Below are positions 40,751 to 53,305 of a DNA stretch of 64,000 nucleotides, piece after piece. The notes under the pieces were generated by a model that was given only the letters and a program-made list of their open reading frames with translations, was not told the origin of the DNA and did no database searches. Numbering within the stretch: position 1 is the first letter of the stretch; each line of letters starts with the position of its first letter. This DNA comes from Tetmemena sp. SeJ-2015. Lineage: Eukaryota; Ciliophora; Spirotrichea; Sporadotrichida; Oxytrichidae. Location: NCBI GenBank assembly GCA_027382625.1, contig JAJKFJ010023569.1, forward strand, positions 124,001 to 188,000. The letters run 5' to 3'. The position numbers and the translations under genes were made by a program.

Positions 40751-42900
40751 CATCTCCAATATGGCTCATGTGTCGTATTGCTTTGAGTGAGGCTCTTCTC
40801 ATATTGAGTCTTATGTTACAATATTAACTCTGACTTGGAGAGTTACAAGCGACATAGATCAAAGAGTCTCTATCAAACGCTAGCGCGTTAGAAGAGTAAC
40901 TTGGTTATCATTTGTTTTTGAATTAAGCTATGCTTAATCATTCTCGAGTGTCCTTAATTTATATATGCATTCAATTACGCAACTATCAATCTGCCTGTTC
41001 TTCCGCTCTGTCTATGGAGAGCGATGTTACTGTAGTTCAAATATTGCTTCTTCATAAGCCTGAGTCTTTCGAGCTGAGTTTCTCAGCATTTTTTGCAAGT
41101 GAACCACTGTTAGTTCTAATAATATTTAGCATGTATCTTATTTTCTCGTGCACAGAACTTTTTCTATGTTTTGGCTATAACGAATGCGTAGCGCTGGCTA
41201 CTTGTTAATTTTAATCTTGCAATCATTCTTGTAATAAATTGTGAGTGTGTGACTATGTAATGACCATGGGCCTATGACCTGTCTCAGGAACATGACACAT
41301 TAAAAACTCTCTCAACGCTAAGTTTAACACTTCACGTCAAGAGGGGCAGAGCTAGCGCTACTGATAGTGGATATCCTGTACATTAGTTTCCGTCAATAAG
41401 TGATAATTCAGCTAGATCAATTTAGTTATTACGATTATAATAAATACTATTAAGGTGTTCTGATCTGCGTTAGTAAGTAAACGTGAGTTCTTTAAGTAAT
41501 TGGGGACCTAACTTATTTCTTTAATTCTCACACACTTATCAAAACTCTTTCTCAGCATTTATATAGAAAATGTCGTTAGCGACCGTTTTAGGCTGTTACT
41601 CACCAGTTTTGTTAACGTTATTGCCCATTTATCAAAGCGACTACAATGAGGGTGGATTGCCTACAATATTTCTACGAAAGAGATCATTTCGAGATAGACT
41701 AGGAGATTTATCCATCACTTAATGTGGAGATACCTGATTCTTATGCATGCTTACTGCTGCGTCATAATAATCAATACCTATACATGAACTTCTAATGGCG
41801 GCTGTCAGTAGCTGAATGAGGAGTTCTATATGAGAGGATCATCGAATACTAAGGATTGAGGGGTTACATCAGTTGCACACCTACTTGTAAGAAGAGCTAG
41901 ATGTAGGAAAAAGCGAGGTGAACATTAACATATAGGCACATTTAGAGTTATCTTGTTATCATTTCTGCACAAAGGAAACTTTATCATATATGTAACTGAG
42001 AAGTATATGGATACTGAGTGGGCGCTGGCATTTACTCAGAGGATCATTTTATGCGATTCGAATTGAAATTTGGAGTCTCGTTTTGAAGTAACTGAGACCC
42101 ATACTACATATCTGATATTAAAAATGTCGTGTAGGACTGGGCAAGATGCCGGAGTGATATATTTCTGGCAAATAGCTCATTTATAAATATGATATACAAC
42201 GGGAGGATTAAATTGAGCTTTAGGAGGACTGAGTACATGTCGTACATTTTTCTATATATGTAAATCTTTCTGTACAATATATTGTACCATCTTAGGCAGC
42301 GATTGCAAAATTATTGGGGAGGATGATTCTGTAAATGTATAAGTAGAGAAGATAAATTTCATTATTATTATTTTCACTACGCAATCTTCTTTAACGAATG
42401 TTTCTTAATTCGAGATGGCTAGATTAAATTAATGTTCGCGGTGTAAATATTTCTGTAATCAATGTCTAGTCTGATTTTTATTTTCAACTGAATTTTGACT
42501 AATTTGGAGAGGTTGAATATATGTATGTGATCATAAAAAATTGCCAGTATCGCCTAGCATACCTACTGTTTTTCAAAAAGCTTCTAGTAATAAACAATAA
42601 GTAATGCATTTACTAATTTAGATTGAGCTAAATTAGAAGCGTATAGACTTATGTTTCTTTCAGTATGATACACTAGACGGTCTTGTTGAATAAATTCTCA
42701 TTGACTTGATATACTTATGGATAAAAAAAAAAATCATACTATATAATCTGGACGATATTAAAGATGTAAGCAACTATTTGGAAATTCACAATATTAATCT
42801 CTCCTAAAATGTTATAAATTTATTTTTGAGTATATTAGCTGTCTCTATTTATAAATAAAAGAAGTAGGTGCTTTGAGTTTAAGAAACGCATTACAAGATA
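40751..42900. other. AT-rich DNA without assigned gene
   Basis: No convincing frame on either strand. If the inverted duplication extended further, the tail of the giant gene would be expected here on the minus strand. Only a faint resemblance near 40750-40800 was seen. Confidence 0.35.
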
Positions 42901-45900
42901 AATTTTTATTCATTATTACTTCTACATTATCTCAAAACATCAAAACACTACAGATAAATGTCCTTCATAGATGCTGTTATTGTGCTACATATCGGTATCT
43001 AAGTATAGCTTTCGTGGGTAGAGAATTTTGATTCATACAAACTAATTAAGGTTTGAATTAAGATATTAGAATAATGGAGGGCAGGAGAAAGTCAGTATTT
43101 CAGAAGGTTATTCGTAGTTATTTTGCAAGTTAATAATGGACTCTGCTCTAGTCATTGAAAGAAAGATAGTTCTTTTCTTACTTCAAAGAGTAATAAGCTC
43201 GCCTATTCAATGCTTAGAATTTATTACAATTAATCATACTACCTATCTCTTAATCAGAGGCCAAGCGCTATAATAGAATCTTTCTAGTTATAAAGAGGAT
43301 ATTAAAAAAGCCCTTGTCGCAAATATAGCAAATATATTTGCGGAGGCTTATGATCAGAGTAAGAGACACTGTAGATATATCACATGATTGTAATAGTTGT
43401 ATAAGCACATAATTTATTGATAAATAGAATAGCACTATAAGGAAATTTGATAGTGTTAAATAACTACACTTAGTATGGCATTATAATCGCAGTTTTGTTT
43501 GGTGTGAGTGATTTTTTTTTTCTTTTAATATGGTTTGTTTATCCTTTTCAATTGAGTTTAGTCTGCCTTAGAGATGAGAATGTTTCTCTTGCATTAAACC
43601 TTGTAGTTCAAGCATATTTTGGAGTGCGGTTTCTAACTCTTTCTTATCTTTAATTAGCTCCCCTATTATATCTCTTTCTCTTGATTATATATCTATTAAA
43701 TTATATTATGATAAAAAGATATCTTGAAGGAGGTTAAAATGCCTGGGCTGAGCTCTAGGCCGCAAGTGGTGAGTAGTAGTAGTTGTCTATTCTTATTGGG
43801 GAGACACTCCTGTCTTCACTATTGTTTGTGCGATATCCTGCATTTGTTTGAGGCTATCTTATCCTGTTTAAGCAGTGAGTATATTTAACTAGAAATATTT
43901 TAAGTTAAGGTTTTTTTTTCCTTTTAAGAAATTATATTTGTAATAGTTAGCCAAGTCCAAATATTTGCTCTCTAAATTTTACATTTTCTCATGAAGGCCC
44001 ATAATTATCAACTCCATGTCTTACTATGAAGCGACTGAATTAGTGAGATACTAATCTCTTTACTGATTTAGAGGAGTATTTGAGTTTTGATTTTGAGAGT
44101 TCAGTATGAAAGAATTTGCAGTAAGTTCACTGCTTTGCAGATATGGCCGAGAGAGTTAGTATGGATTCTTCGATGTAGTATGACTCTGAGAGAAACCTCA
44201 AAATAAATAAATATTGAGTGGTACAATTAAACTAGGGTTTTGTGCAGAATTCTGAGGATTAATTGAAAATTAAGTTCTGTTTAAAGATGGCTGCTGATCT
44301 CTCACTTAGTTATTAGATCTACTTAAAGAACGACTGGTATATTTGCCTGTGTCAGAGCTTAATATGTTCACATTTATTGGGTGGTTTTGAAGGCTTTCAG
44401 GGATAAATGAAGAGGAAATCATTTGCGCCTAATCACTCTAATTGTAGGAGCTGCGATTACTCTCAGAATATTATGATGAAAAGGTTCATGTTGTGTATAT
44501 ATGAGCAATGTCACTAATTGAGTATTGTGCTTTCTATTAGCTGAGTGGTTACTGTTTATCATTGCATTGGAAGGACTTCCATTGCCATGTCCTCCAGCAA
44601 TAAGGAATTTTGGTTGCCGAATTTATGGAAAGAAAAGAGTTTGAAAGGGTTATATTAAGTCGAACACATGATATTCTAAGGTTCTCTTGTGAAATAAGCA
44701 CTTTAGGTTTACTATTTTTAATTCTATCAGCATTTAATAGAGCTTGGTACTATATTTAACAGAGCTATAAACATTCATAACACAGTATGCAATTTAGGAA
44801 ATTTTATACTCGCTGTGCTTGATATGGCATTATGAAAACTACTATACATTCAGGAGTGATAGAGGAAGAAGATAATGAAAGTGAATTTTTTTCTCACATA
44901 CTAAAGATGTCTTTTAATTCTCATTACAGCTCTAGTTAGTATAATGGCGGATAAAGCAAAAGAGGCATTTAAATGTGAATATTTATTAGAGTTGCTGCTT
45001 TTCTCAATTTAAAAGATTACAGTGTGAATTAAGAATTTATAGGTTCTGAGTTATTATGTACAGCTCATTAATAATTTACCACCACACTCTTTTTGAAAAT
45101 GAGTCTTAGATTAATTCATATTAGATAAGAGTATCTCTTGAGAGATCCTAGTGAGAGGATTGAGAATGTAAAGAAAGGTCGCATATTTTTTAATAATTTT
45201 AATAACTAGTTCATTTTAGCTTAGACAAGGATCATTTGTGAAAATGGCAAAAGCTTCTAAGGCTGGACAACTGCTAGTGAACTATCCTCAATACTTTATA
45301 TGGAGAAAAACACTTTTAAGTCAGTACATTTAAGGAACTTTTCCTAATTATGTAGAAGAGTACAGGATTACACTTTCGCGTAATAGTTCAAAATTAAATT
45401 AGAGGTCGCGCTAAGCTTGGAGAAAACTGTAGGCATTTTTTATTGAATCTCAAAGTTTGGGAGTTTAGCTCTTAGAGCTTGAAATAACTAGCGGAGATCT
45501 GAGTGCCTATACTATCTTTGCTTCACGATTATTAGCTTCTCATTTTAGATAACTCTTAGAAAGAGTTTTTCACAAAAGATAGGCTGTACGGTTAATTTAG
45601 GTTGCTAATTTTCTTTAAGACCTGAGCTTGGAATGTAGAGAGAATTGCAGTTACTACGTTACAATTCATCTGTATCTACGTCTTCATCGACAGTATAAAA
45701 TTGAGAAAGTAGTAATTTGATTACTAATTAAAATAGATGGTAGAAGATCGAGAGGGATTGTAATCTCTTAACACCTGCGAGGATGATATGGGTTTCAGCG
45801 AAGATAACTCCTTCTTTTTATCATAGTGGTAACTAATTATTTTGGACATTTAAATTATAAACCGGAGCGATAGAGAAATATTAGAGAGCCCTCTCTAAGG

Positions 45901-47790
45901 ATTTCAATGTAGGTATTATGATGCATAATGGATTTGAAGCATAGAGACGTTTTGTCAATTCTAGAATGATAGAAATGTTTTAAGCTTAGCACGTTGAATG
46001 AATGAATTTAAAGCAGGTCAATACAGACTAGCACTATTAATCAGTCTCTTTATGTCAAAATAATTATCCTGATCTGGTGAAGTGTGCTGATTTGAAACTA
46101 TCAATACTTTTACTCAGTTTTTATGCTATTGCTCTGCAGTCATTCACGCGTGTATGTCTATGCATGATTTCACTATCTAGTGAATACTATATGAGTAGGA
46201 AATGATCTTTAAATTTTTCTATTAAATGTTTTCTTTTATTTCTGCAGGGGGGTTTGAGTAGCTATTAGTATTAATTATTGGCTATTTAGTTCTTTAATCG
46301 AGGCCTAGTCTCTCTCATGATTTTTTCTGGATATCTTGATAGGAGATATTTTGTTCGAATCTTACCTGGCTTACACAAATGATCCTATTCGTTACTACTA
46401 CTGATTTCTTGATGTAGAGGACTCTTGATGAGTGAGAATTTCTTTCCTCATGGGTTGTTCAATCAGCATAAGCAAGGCACTAGTTGACTAAATATCAATC
46501 TCAAGATGCCATGTTACAACTCTCACAGACTAGTATATCTCCTAGAGAGTGAGAATATCGAGTGTAGTATATGCTTATATTTATTTATCACATTTGTCTC
46601 CTGATAAAATGGCTCTCTAACGCTTTGAATGTGGGAATTTACTATTTGGTATATACATTTATGGCTATATCACTTGTGAAAGTTAATACATTTTGTGTGG
46701 GAAATATCTGTATCTCTCTTGAGTGTAGACACTCAAATCTGAATTATGGAAGGGCATATTTAGTACTTTGGGGCTATAGACTTAGTCTTTACATTTTAAT
46801 GGCACCTAGTATATCATATACAAGCGATCAATATTATCTGTAGAGTCTGTCTGATGAAGTATCGATATCTTTATTCAGAGACTAGAGACATCGGAGATGC
46901 ATGTAGAAAAATGTATCATGACTGATTTAAGATAATTCAATACTCCATAAGTTTAGTTTCACAATTTCGCGAGGTATCATAGATATTGACTTTCTGAGTG
47001 ATTGTATTTTGTCACAAATGTCTTTACTTAGTAAAAGTGTGGACAGTTTGGTCTAAGATGTGTGTCTGCAATCGCTTAAAATCGCTTTTTGTGGCCCGCT
47101 TACAGCACTCTAATCATAACCATTCATATAAATTGATATAGTGTACTTTATGTCAATCACTCGTTTAAGTCCTTAATACAATATTCGAATTTGCTCTCAT
47201 TATGATAATCTTTGCAAGCTCTGCTATACGTATGTACTATGGATATCAATTCTTACACAGCTTATCTCGATACGTCTTTTTATTAATATAAAATCCATAA
47301 TATCTTCTTATGTTATATGTGCGAGGAAAGTTTTATGTTAAATTCGTTCTCTAACTTTGTCTATGGCTAATTTGAAAGGGCTAGTGTTCGATATGCCATT
47401 AAACGGAGGTCAAAACTATATTTATGAGAATAGTAATATTTGTATTGGCAGTCTTTCAATTTGCTTAATTCATTCATGAAAATTTGATTTCTCAATATGT
47501 AATTTCCATTCTATCGCACTGAGAAAAGCGGCTAGATAATTTTCTAGAAACATTAGAAGCGCTCTATCGTTATGATGAAAGTCTAATATTTTCACTTTAG
47601 TTTGCTGAGATTCATGAGCCAACTTGATGATGTCATCAGAATTTCATAAGAAATGAGATTGAGGGTAATTAATGTTTTTGGTGACGATGCGATTCCATAT
47701 TTATAAGATATCCTTTTGCGTACGAACTGAATTTGATATCTTTCTAAATGAGCCAGATTCTTTATCGTAATATTAAGACGAGCTATTAAA
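42900..47790 (-). CDS. Cryptic IES-rich gene: Asn/Gln/Ser-rich, partly coiled-coil protein
   Basis: Minus-strand coding pieces appear only in TAA/TAG=Gln code. From the 5' end: a polar segment (SQYYDKESGSFRKISNSV), a helical one near 47640-47480 (DDIIKLAHESQQTKVKILDF), basic and Tyr-rich pieces, a long open stretch near 46860-46190 (NIDRLYMIYQVPLKCKDQVY), an acidic piece near 45690 (QFYTVDEDVDTDELQRSN), Asn/Gln/Ser-rich stretches near 44460-44060, and a coil near 43680-43510 (KKELETALQNMLELQGLMQE). Two IESs with exact pointers join pieces in frame at 43.7-43.9 kb. Plus-strand frames over the same DNA are mostly hydrophobic mirrors. Function unknown; low-complexity plus coil suggests a scaffold or RNP protein. 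It is divergent from the SecA-like gene at 47825. Whether it is one gene or more is not settled. Confidence 0.5.
43685..43727 (-). other. IES, 43 bp, pointer TCAAGA (minus strand)
   Basis: On the minus strand TCAAGA lies on both sides (plus coordinates 43722-43727 and 43679-43684). Removal joins SSAQAFQPPSR to ERDIIGELIKDKKELE in frame, linking the low-complexity part to the coil. Confidence 0.7.
43887..43939 (-). other. IES, 53 bp, pointer AAATATA (minus strand)
   Basis: AAATATA on the minus strand at plus coordinates 43933-43939 and 43880-43886. Removal joins SKYLDLANYYKY to THCLNRIRQPQTNAG in frame. Confidence 0.65.
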
Positions 47791-47824
47791 GTTTGATCGA
47801 GGAAATATAGGAGTTGTTCAACTC
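47791..47824. promoter_or_regulatory. Short divergent intergenic region
   Basis: The minus-strand gene and the plus-strand SecA-like gene start back to back with little space between them. A shared promoter is implied by geometry only; no motif was identified. Confidence 0.25.
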
Positions 47825-50229
47825 ATGATGGGCACTTTCAATATCTTTAAAATAGATTCTCAAGTAATCAGACTTCTGCCAAATACTTTGATGATTTTGA
47901 ATAGACCCTTTATTCAACTTATAAAAGAAGATCAAGGCTTGCGACTTATCAGAGACATACCCATATCTTTAGTAGGAGACTTTATCCATATTTGCTCTCT
48001 TTCTCAGGCAAACACGTATAGTCAACTTGACAGCTTCATTTCTCGCATGAATAACATTTTTATAACAAAATGGGATTTTATAGAGTAGGAAGACTTTTCC
48101 AATCTCCTTCATTAAATTTCTCAAGAATTGAAAAGTAGAAACCCAGTATGGATTGGGAAACTTAATAACATCTTAACTTTAACTGAAGATTTTATGCATC
48201 TTAGTCATGAAAAAGGTTTTAAAAGCTTCAAAGAAATCATGAATGATTGCTTGAGAGCAGATTTTACCAAAATTTAAAAGTTAAGAGATTTACCTAAAAA
48301 GGTGGATGATTTAAATGAAAGTGACATAAAGAAGATGATAGAAGAATTTATTGCCCTCAATTAGGGCAGCACTACTCTTGGAATCATTGATTTTACAAAG
48401 TCTCCAGCAGCCTTTGCTCCTCTTAATGAAATAGAGAATTTCTAAACTTCTTTAGGCTTTGAATTATTGACTTTGCAAAAGTTTTGTCTCAATTATATAA
48501 AATCTTCAGATAAGAAGAACCTATTTTTAAACTTTGGAATAGGCAATGGAAAGACTTTGCTTTGCACATCTTTGGCAGTGATATTTGCACTGGAGAGTAA
48601 ATAACCTTCAATGATTATAGGAAAGAATGATCACCTTGTTTTAAGAGATGAAAAAAACTTTGGTCCTCATATAAGGAAGCTCGGCCTAGAAGTCAATGTA
48701 AACCAATTTTAAAATCAACCTGGAGTCTACTACATGACCTAGAAGTATTTTGAGTCTTGCATGGAAGACCCAGCATTCATCGAGGTCTGGTCTGAGTCAA
48801 AATGTATTCTTGATGAGTATGATTGGTTAATTTTCGAGGGAAATGTGTCTATGATGGGACAGACAATAGATTTCTTAAAGCTTTGCAAAGGCTGTGTCGG
48901 ATTCACAGGTTCAATTTTAAATGAAAAAGAAAGAGCCTGCCTAAATCTTGCCTTCGGTGAGGAAGAGATACAGTTTCCTAATATCAATTGCATCTTGGGT
49001 GATAAAAGATAAAACATGGGATAGCAAGTTGTAAACACTACCTAAAACGATTTCTTTAAAGCAATATAGGATATCTGTTTAAACTAAGTCTACTTAAGCC
49101 CAGTTGTCATTGTAGCGTCATCTTCATACTCGCTTTTAGAGTAAAATTTCAAAAAATACAGCAACCTTCCTTTCTTCTCTTTGAAATCTATGAAAGGAGT
49201 TAAGGTTGAAGCCTAGATTGAAAAGTAATTCACTTAGAGGAATTAATTGAATCAATATGGAGTGTTCTTACTAAGTGAACAGCAAGGTAGAGGAACTGAC
49301 TTCAAGTCTGACTAAGATATAGAAAAGAACGGAGGATTGTATATAATAGTGGCTGATCTTTTCTCATAACGATCTTTCTGCCAGATAATAGGCAGAGTAG
49401 GCAGACTATAAAAGCGAGGCCAGTATCGTTAAATCATATTTAAGCAAGGAAGCAAGCTATCTTTTACACAAGAGAGGGACCTTTTATGGCATCTAATGGA
49501 AAATCAATGCCATTAAAAGCTTTCGTAACTTTAATCAATGCTAGCCTCTCCTTGATAGAATGATTTAAAAGAACCACCTCTCCCTTCTCAAGCCTATTAA
49601 AGAAACAGCCATCTTAGAAACAGCTTCTAAAATATTTATGGATATTGAGGAGAATAAGGAAGAGAAAATCGAATCAGCATAGATTTTAGACTAAGAAGTC
49701 TCGAATGTTCATTCTCTGTCTCAATAGCGCTAAGCAGAGGAATCAGAAAATAAAATTCTCGGAAAAGTTTAGTCTTCCCTCGAACTTAATAAAAGTTGTG
49801 ATGTGTAACAATCCGTATCCAAGGAAAGCTCTCCTTGTTAAAAATCCTGAATGCGATAAAAACCCTGAGCTCGAAGAAATGGAAGATAGCAACAAAATTC
49901 AAGAGAGTAGAATCAGTGACAGCGAGAAAGATAAAATATTGAAAAGTCAAGAAAATGAAGAAACAAAAGAGAGAAAAAGAACTTTAAAAGCATAGTAAAA
50001 GATAGAAATTAGAGATTCAAAGTAAGTGAAAACTCAAAAGACTTTGAATGCTTCAACTAATCTTTCATTAAACAGTAAGGCCTCTGAAGATTGTGACTTT
50101 AAAAACTAACTAATTCTCTCAGAAAGCAGTAATAGCAAAAGAGGTTAAAACAGAGGTGGCTACAAATTCCTTGGAAAGAAAGTTACTCCAAGAAAAACAA
50201 GATCAAAGGCTGGGAGATTTTCTGATTGA
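47825..50229 (+). CDS. SecA-like DEAD/helicase-type ATPase
   Basis: About 800 codons from ATG 47825 to TGA 50227-50229. A Walker A-like motif GIGNGKT sits near residue 238. A DEAD-box position reads ILDEYDWLIFEGN, and an arginine-finger region reads EQQGRGTDFKSD followed by GGLYIIVADLFSQRSFCQ and IIGRVGRLQKRG. The order and spacing match the motor domains of SecA (GRGTD ... GGL.VI ... GR.GR). SecA-like proteins of unknown role are known in ciliates; bacterial-type protein export is not implied. The C-terminus is long, Lys/Glu/Ser-rich and unlike SecA. Frame shifts of one base near 49500-49540 and 49840 break the reading frame, either assembly errors or decay. It ends tail to tail, about 100 bp from the accessory ORF of pair A. 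Confidence 0.7.
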
Positions 50230-50329
50230 AATTATCGAACTGATAGATTTAGGATTGATAATTTAAATACTTAAAAACTTAACTAAAGTTTAGATAAAAG
50301 CAAAGCAAAGTCTGCTATCTTCTTAATTC

Positions 50330-51142
50330 TCATTGCATCTTGTCGCTTTCTTGTTGCGGTCTTCCTTCGTAGTCAATTACGCCTTAAGAGTGAAGCTGGT
50401 GTACTAAATCTCTGTAGGAATTTAGATCATCAATTTAATCTCTTAATCCTTCAAACTCAACTCTCATTCTTTTGTTATCCTCCAGATACTTTTGTTTGCT
50501 TCTTTTCAATTGCTTCTCTTCTACTTTCACTTCTTCTAAATCCACATTTCTCCTTCTTCTTTGAGTGGATTTTTTAAGTAAATGAGCAGATCTTCCTTTC
50601 TGGACTATTTTACAGTTATTAGTAGTGATAATATTTACCGCTGTAATTCATTGAGTCTTGAAGGGCTTAAACAAACTCAGGCTTCATATGTACTATTAGA
50701 TTTTGTGATTGATCAAGCCTCTCTCTTCTCTTTTTCTTAGCTTCGGTTATCATATAGCTCACTCCCTCTCTATCTAGAGAGAGCAGAACATCACAAATCC
50801 ATTTTTTGTCTAAGTGCAGCCAGTCACATTAATCAGGCAAGTACTTCATTAGAGAGGGCTTTTACTTAGCGAAATCCATAAAGTCATCCGCAGTTAACCC
50901 CTCTATCTGTGGAACAGCAGAGACAATTACATCATGCCTTCTTAAATACTAAGTACTTTTAATAGGGAATGGCTTACTTCTTTTTCTCCGTTAAGGATGC
51001 TCTTAAAAAAGTATATGTTTGTGCAGGTCATTTTTGGAAGGTAGGCATTGCAGTCTTAAGTTAAAAAGTCATAAAGCTCTTTCTTGGAGCCTATCTTCTC
51101 TGCAATTTAGTGAACATTTACTTGTCTGAGGCTGTTCTCCAT
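50330..51142 (-). CDS. Accessory ORF of TBE-like transposon, copy A
   Basis: The minus-strand frame starts at ATG 51142 (MENSLRQVNVHQIAEKIGSK) and ends at TGA 50330-50332. It aligns with the plus-strand ORF at 58395 in copy B: KELYDFLTQ, YLPKM, GEKEVS and VPQI.GLTA are shared. Residues near the middle are charged and the C-terminus is coiled (KRSKQKYLEDNKRMRVEFEG). One frame shift in an A-rich tract near 51000 separates the N-terminal third from the rest. In Oxytricha TBEs a small ORF of about 22 kDa neighbours the transposase; this one is somewhat longer. Its role is not known. It diverges from the transposase with about 210 bp between the two starts. Confidence 0.65.
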
Positions 51143-51352
51143 TTCTATCTGAGTAGTATGCTGTAATAGTTAATAAAATTTACTGATGGCTGATTCGTTG
51201 CACCTTCTTTTCCTTTACTTTATTTGTAATTAACTATTAACAACCCCTAGGTTAAATAATATATACCAAATAGGAATACTCTACTAAGAAAAACACCTTA
51301 GCTAGACTTAAAATATATTAACTCTAAACTTTTAATTATATTTAATATAAAA

Positions 51353-52981
51353 ATGAAGTAGCAAGATATACGAACATTCTATTAAAACAGAGACTATCTC
51401 TCTTAAGACGGAGCTGTGGATTCATCTTCTTAATCTAGCTAAAGTCCTCCCAGGTAAAATTAGTTGGAGATCGAACTTAAATATAAGAGCACTACTATAA
51501 TACAAATAGGCTGTGCAAAAGACAGTGATTTTAAAGTAAAGCGACTCGTAATGTAAACAATAACAAACTTAGAGTCTCTTCTCTCTCAGAGTTCAGCAGA
51601 TGAGAAATTATAGCATTAAATTTTTGATCCGTATGAAATATACAATGATGCCACGACTCAAGATGAATCTTTGCGAGGTGTTGATAGTATTCAATCTATC
51701 AAATTTATAAATGAAGTTGCAATAATTCATTTGATGCACGAGATAGAGTAGAAAGGGCTATCTTATTCTCAAAATGAGATAGCTTTAGAAGTATAAAGTT
51801 ATTTGGGCTAAGCAAATGAGTAGCAAATCTAAAGTTGCCTTATATCATCCAACGATGAGATTGATTTTACTGCTTAAAGGAGCAGGTCTAACTTTAGATT
51901 ACGGAAGAACAACGAAAAGGTTAGAAGGCAATTAGAAGTTGCCAAATCTTAACAACTTTATATTAAATAGCTCCTAAGTATTGGTTGTACTAAGAAATCT
52001 ATATGTTGAAGAATGAGGATAACATATCACACATTTGAAAAAAAGCTAGGCGCTAGCTTTGGTGTATCCTAATAAAATTTGGATTAGGAAATAAAACTCC
52101 TAAAAAAGAGAAGAATTAGAATCTCAGAGCTCCTTAGTAATATTCTCTCAAAGAAATAGGAAAATTTTAGCCTTAAATCTCTAAGAATGAAACTCAAAGA
52201 TGAGTACAAAATCGAATGCTCAACGACGTTTATCAGGTCTATTTTAAAATAAGATTTAGGATACTCTTATAAAAAGATTTATCACTTGAGTGAGAGAGCT
52301 AATCATCAAACCTCGATTTAGCTTCGCGCGTTGGCTGCCTGACACTATGTTAAATGCTTGCAAAATGAGATTTGCATTATAAATATCGACGAAAGCAGCA
52401 TCTAATATTCTCAGAATAGAAATTTTGGCTGGAGTGCTACTTGCATTTAATCGTTCACCTCAGCTCCAAAAAGACTTGCCAAAGTCAATATAATAGCTGG
52501 TCTGGCTTCTGATGGAAGGGTGTTTTATTAAATAAACGAAGGAAAAAATAATAGCGTCTGCTTTATTAATTTTTTGCTTCAACTTTCTTTAAAACTTTAG
52601 GCTAATGATAGGAATTGGAGAACGAAGTATGTGTTTATGGTGGACAATGCTGCTTACCACAAAAGCACTTATGTAAAAACTAAATTAGAGAGACATTGTC
52701 TCCCTCTATTTTATCTAGGTCCTTATCAATTTGATTTAGCACCAGTAGAAAAATTTTTTGCTTTTATAAAGAAAAGCGATCTGCTTCAGTAAACTAATTT
52801 TAACCCCAAAAAGTAAGAATTTTTCTTAAGATTCTGGATTAATCATATTTTGATTAGATCAGATTAAAATCTAGAGGCAATAGCTCGAACTATATCTCTT
52901 CTTGACACAAGTTGGGTGAAAAATTCATTCTTTAGCGCACTCAAATTCGCTCTGAGATACGGAGTATGTCTGCCAGTCTGA
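51353..52981 (+). CDS. DD34E transposase (Tc1/IS630-type), copy A
   Basis: 542 codons in TAA/TAG=Gln code from ATG 51353 to TGA 52979. An HTH-like region near residues 200-240 is followed by a DDE_3-type catalytic core. The first Asp is at about residue 346 (INIDESSIQ), the second at 431 (VDNAAYHKS), and the Glu at 466 (DLAPVEKFFAF). The 34 residues between the last two fit Tc1/IS630 enzymes, and all three acidic residues are present. A single in-frame TGA at 52007-52009 (codon 219) lies in the HTH region, where copy B has a sense codon. Host-like AT-rich composition and a near-complete frame contrast with GC-rich, decayed copy B. Either a young element with one defect or a domesticated gene; no telomere-like ends were found nearby. 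Confidence 0.8.
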
Positions 52982-53305
52982 TATCCTTATTCATCAGTTT
53001 TATTCATTCAGATTATACTTTATTTTTTCAATAAATAATTCGTTAGAAAGTATTTTGCTCCTACCTTTGGAAGCATTTTAAACTTTAAATTTTCTATTTA
53101 GAGTTAATTGGAGCCTCTTATTCCTTCGAATTAATTTTATAGTTTTAATTTTAGCAAAAGTTTTTCAAACTTTGCCTTTTCTACGATTTTTTTACTAAAA
53201 TATAATATGCTTGCTCTTTAGAAATTTTACTGTAGTATTTAAATTCTCTGAATATTTAGCTTAGTAGAACTTTATTTACAGTAACACACTTATAAGTATT
53301 GATAA

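Noticed and set aside
45244..45720. Clean 158-codon plus-strand frame starting MAKASKAGQLLV
   Set aside because: The minus strand over the same bases is also free of TGA, has a more natural acidic and polar composition, and continues into neighbouring minus-strand pieces. The plus frame is treated as its shadow.
46571..46950. Hydrophobic plus-strand frame suggesting a membrane protein
   Set aside because: Its complement is a longer, hydrophilic frame in line with the minus-strand gene; hydrophobicity is what the antisense of such a frame gives.
47825..50229. Bacterial contamination as source of the SecA-like gene
   Set aside because: The frame uses TAA and TAG as Gln throughout and flanks are continuous with ciliate genes, so it is ciliate-encoded.
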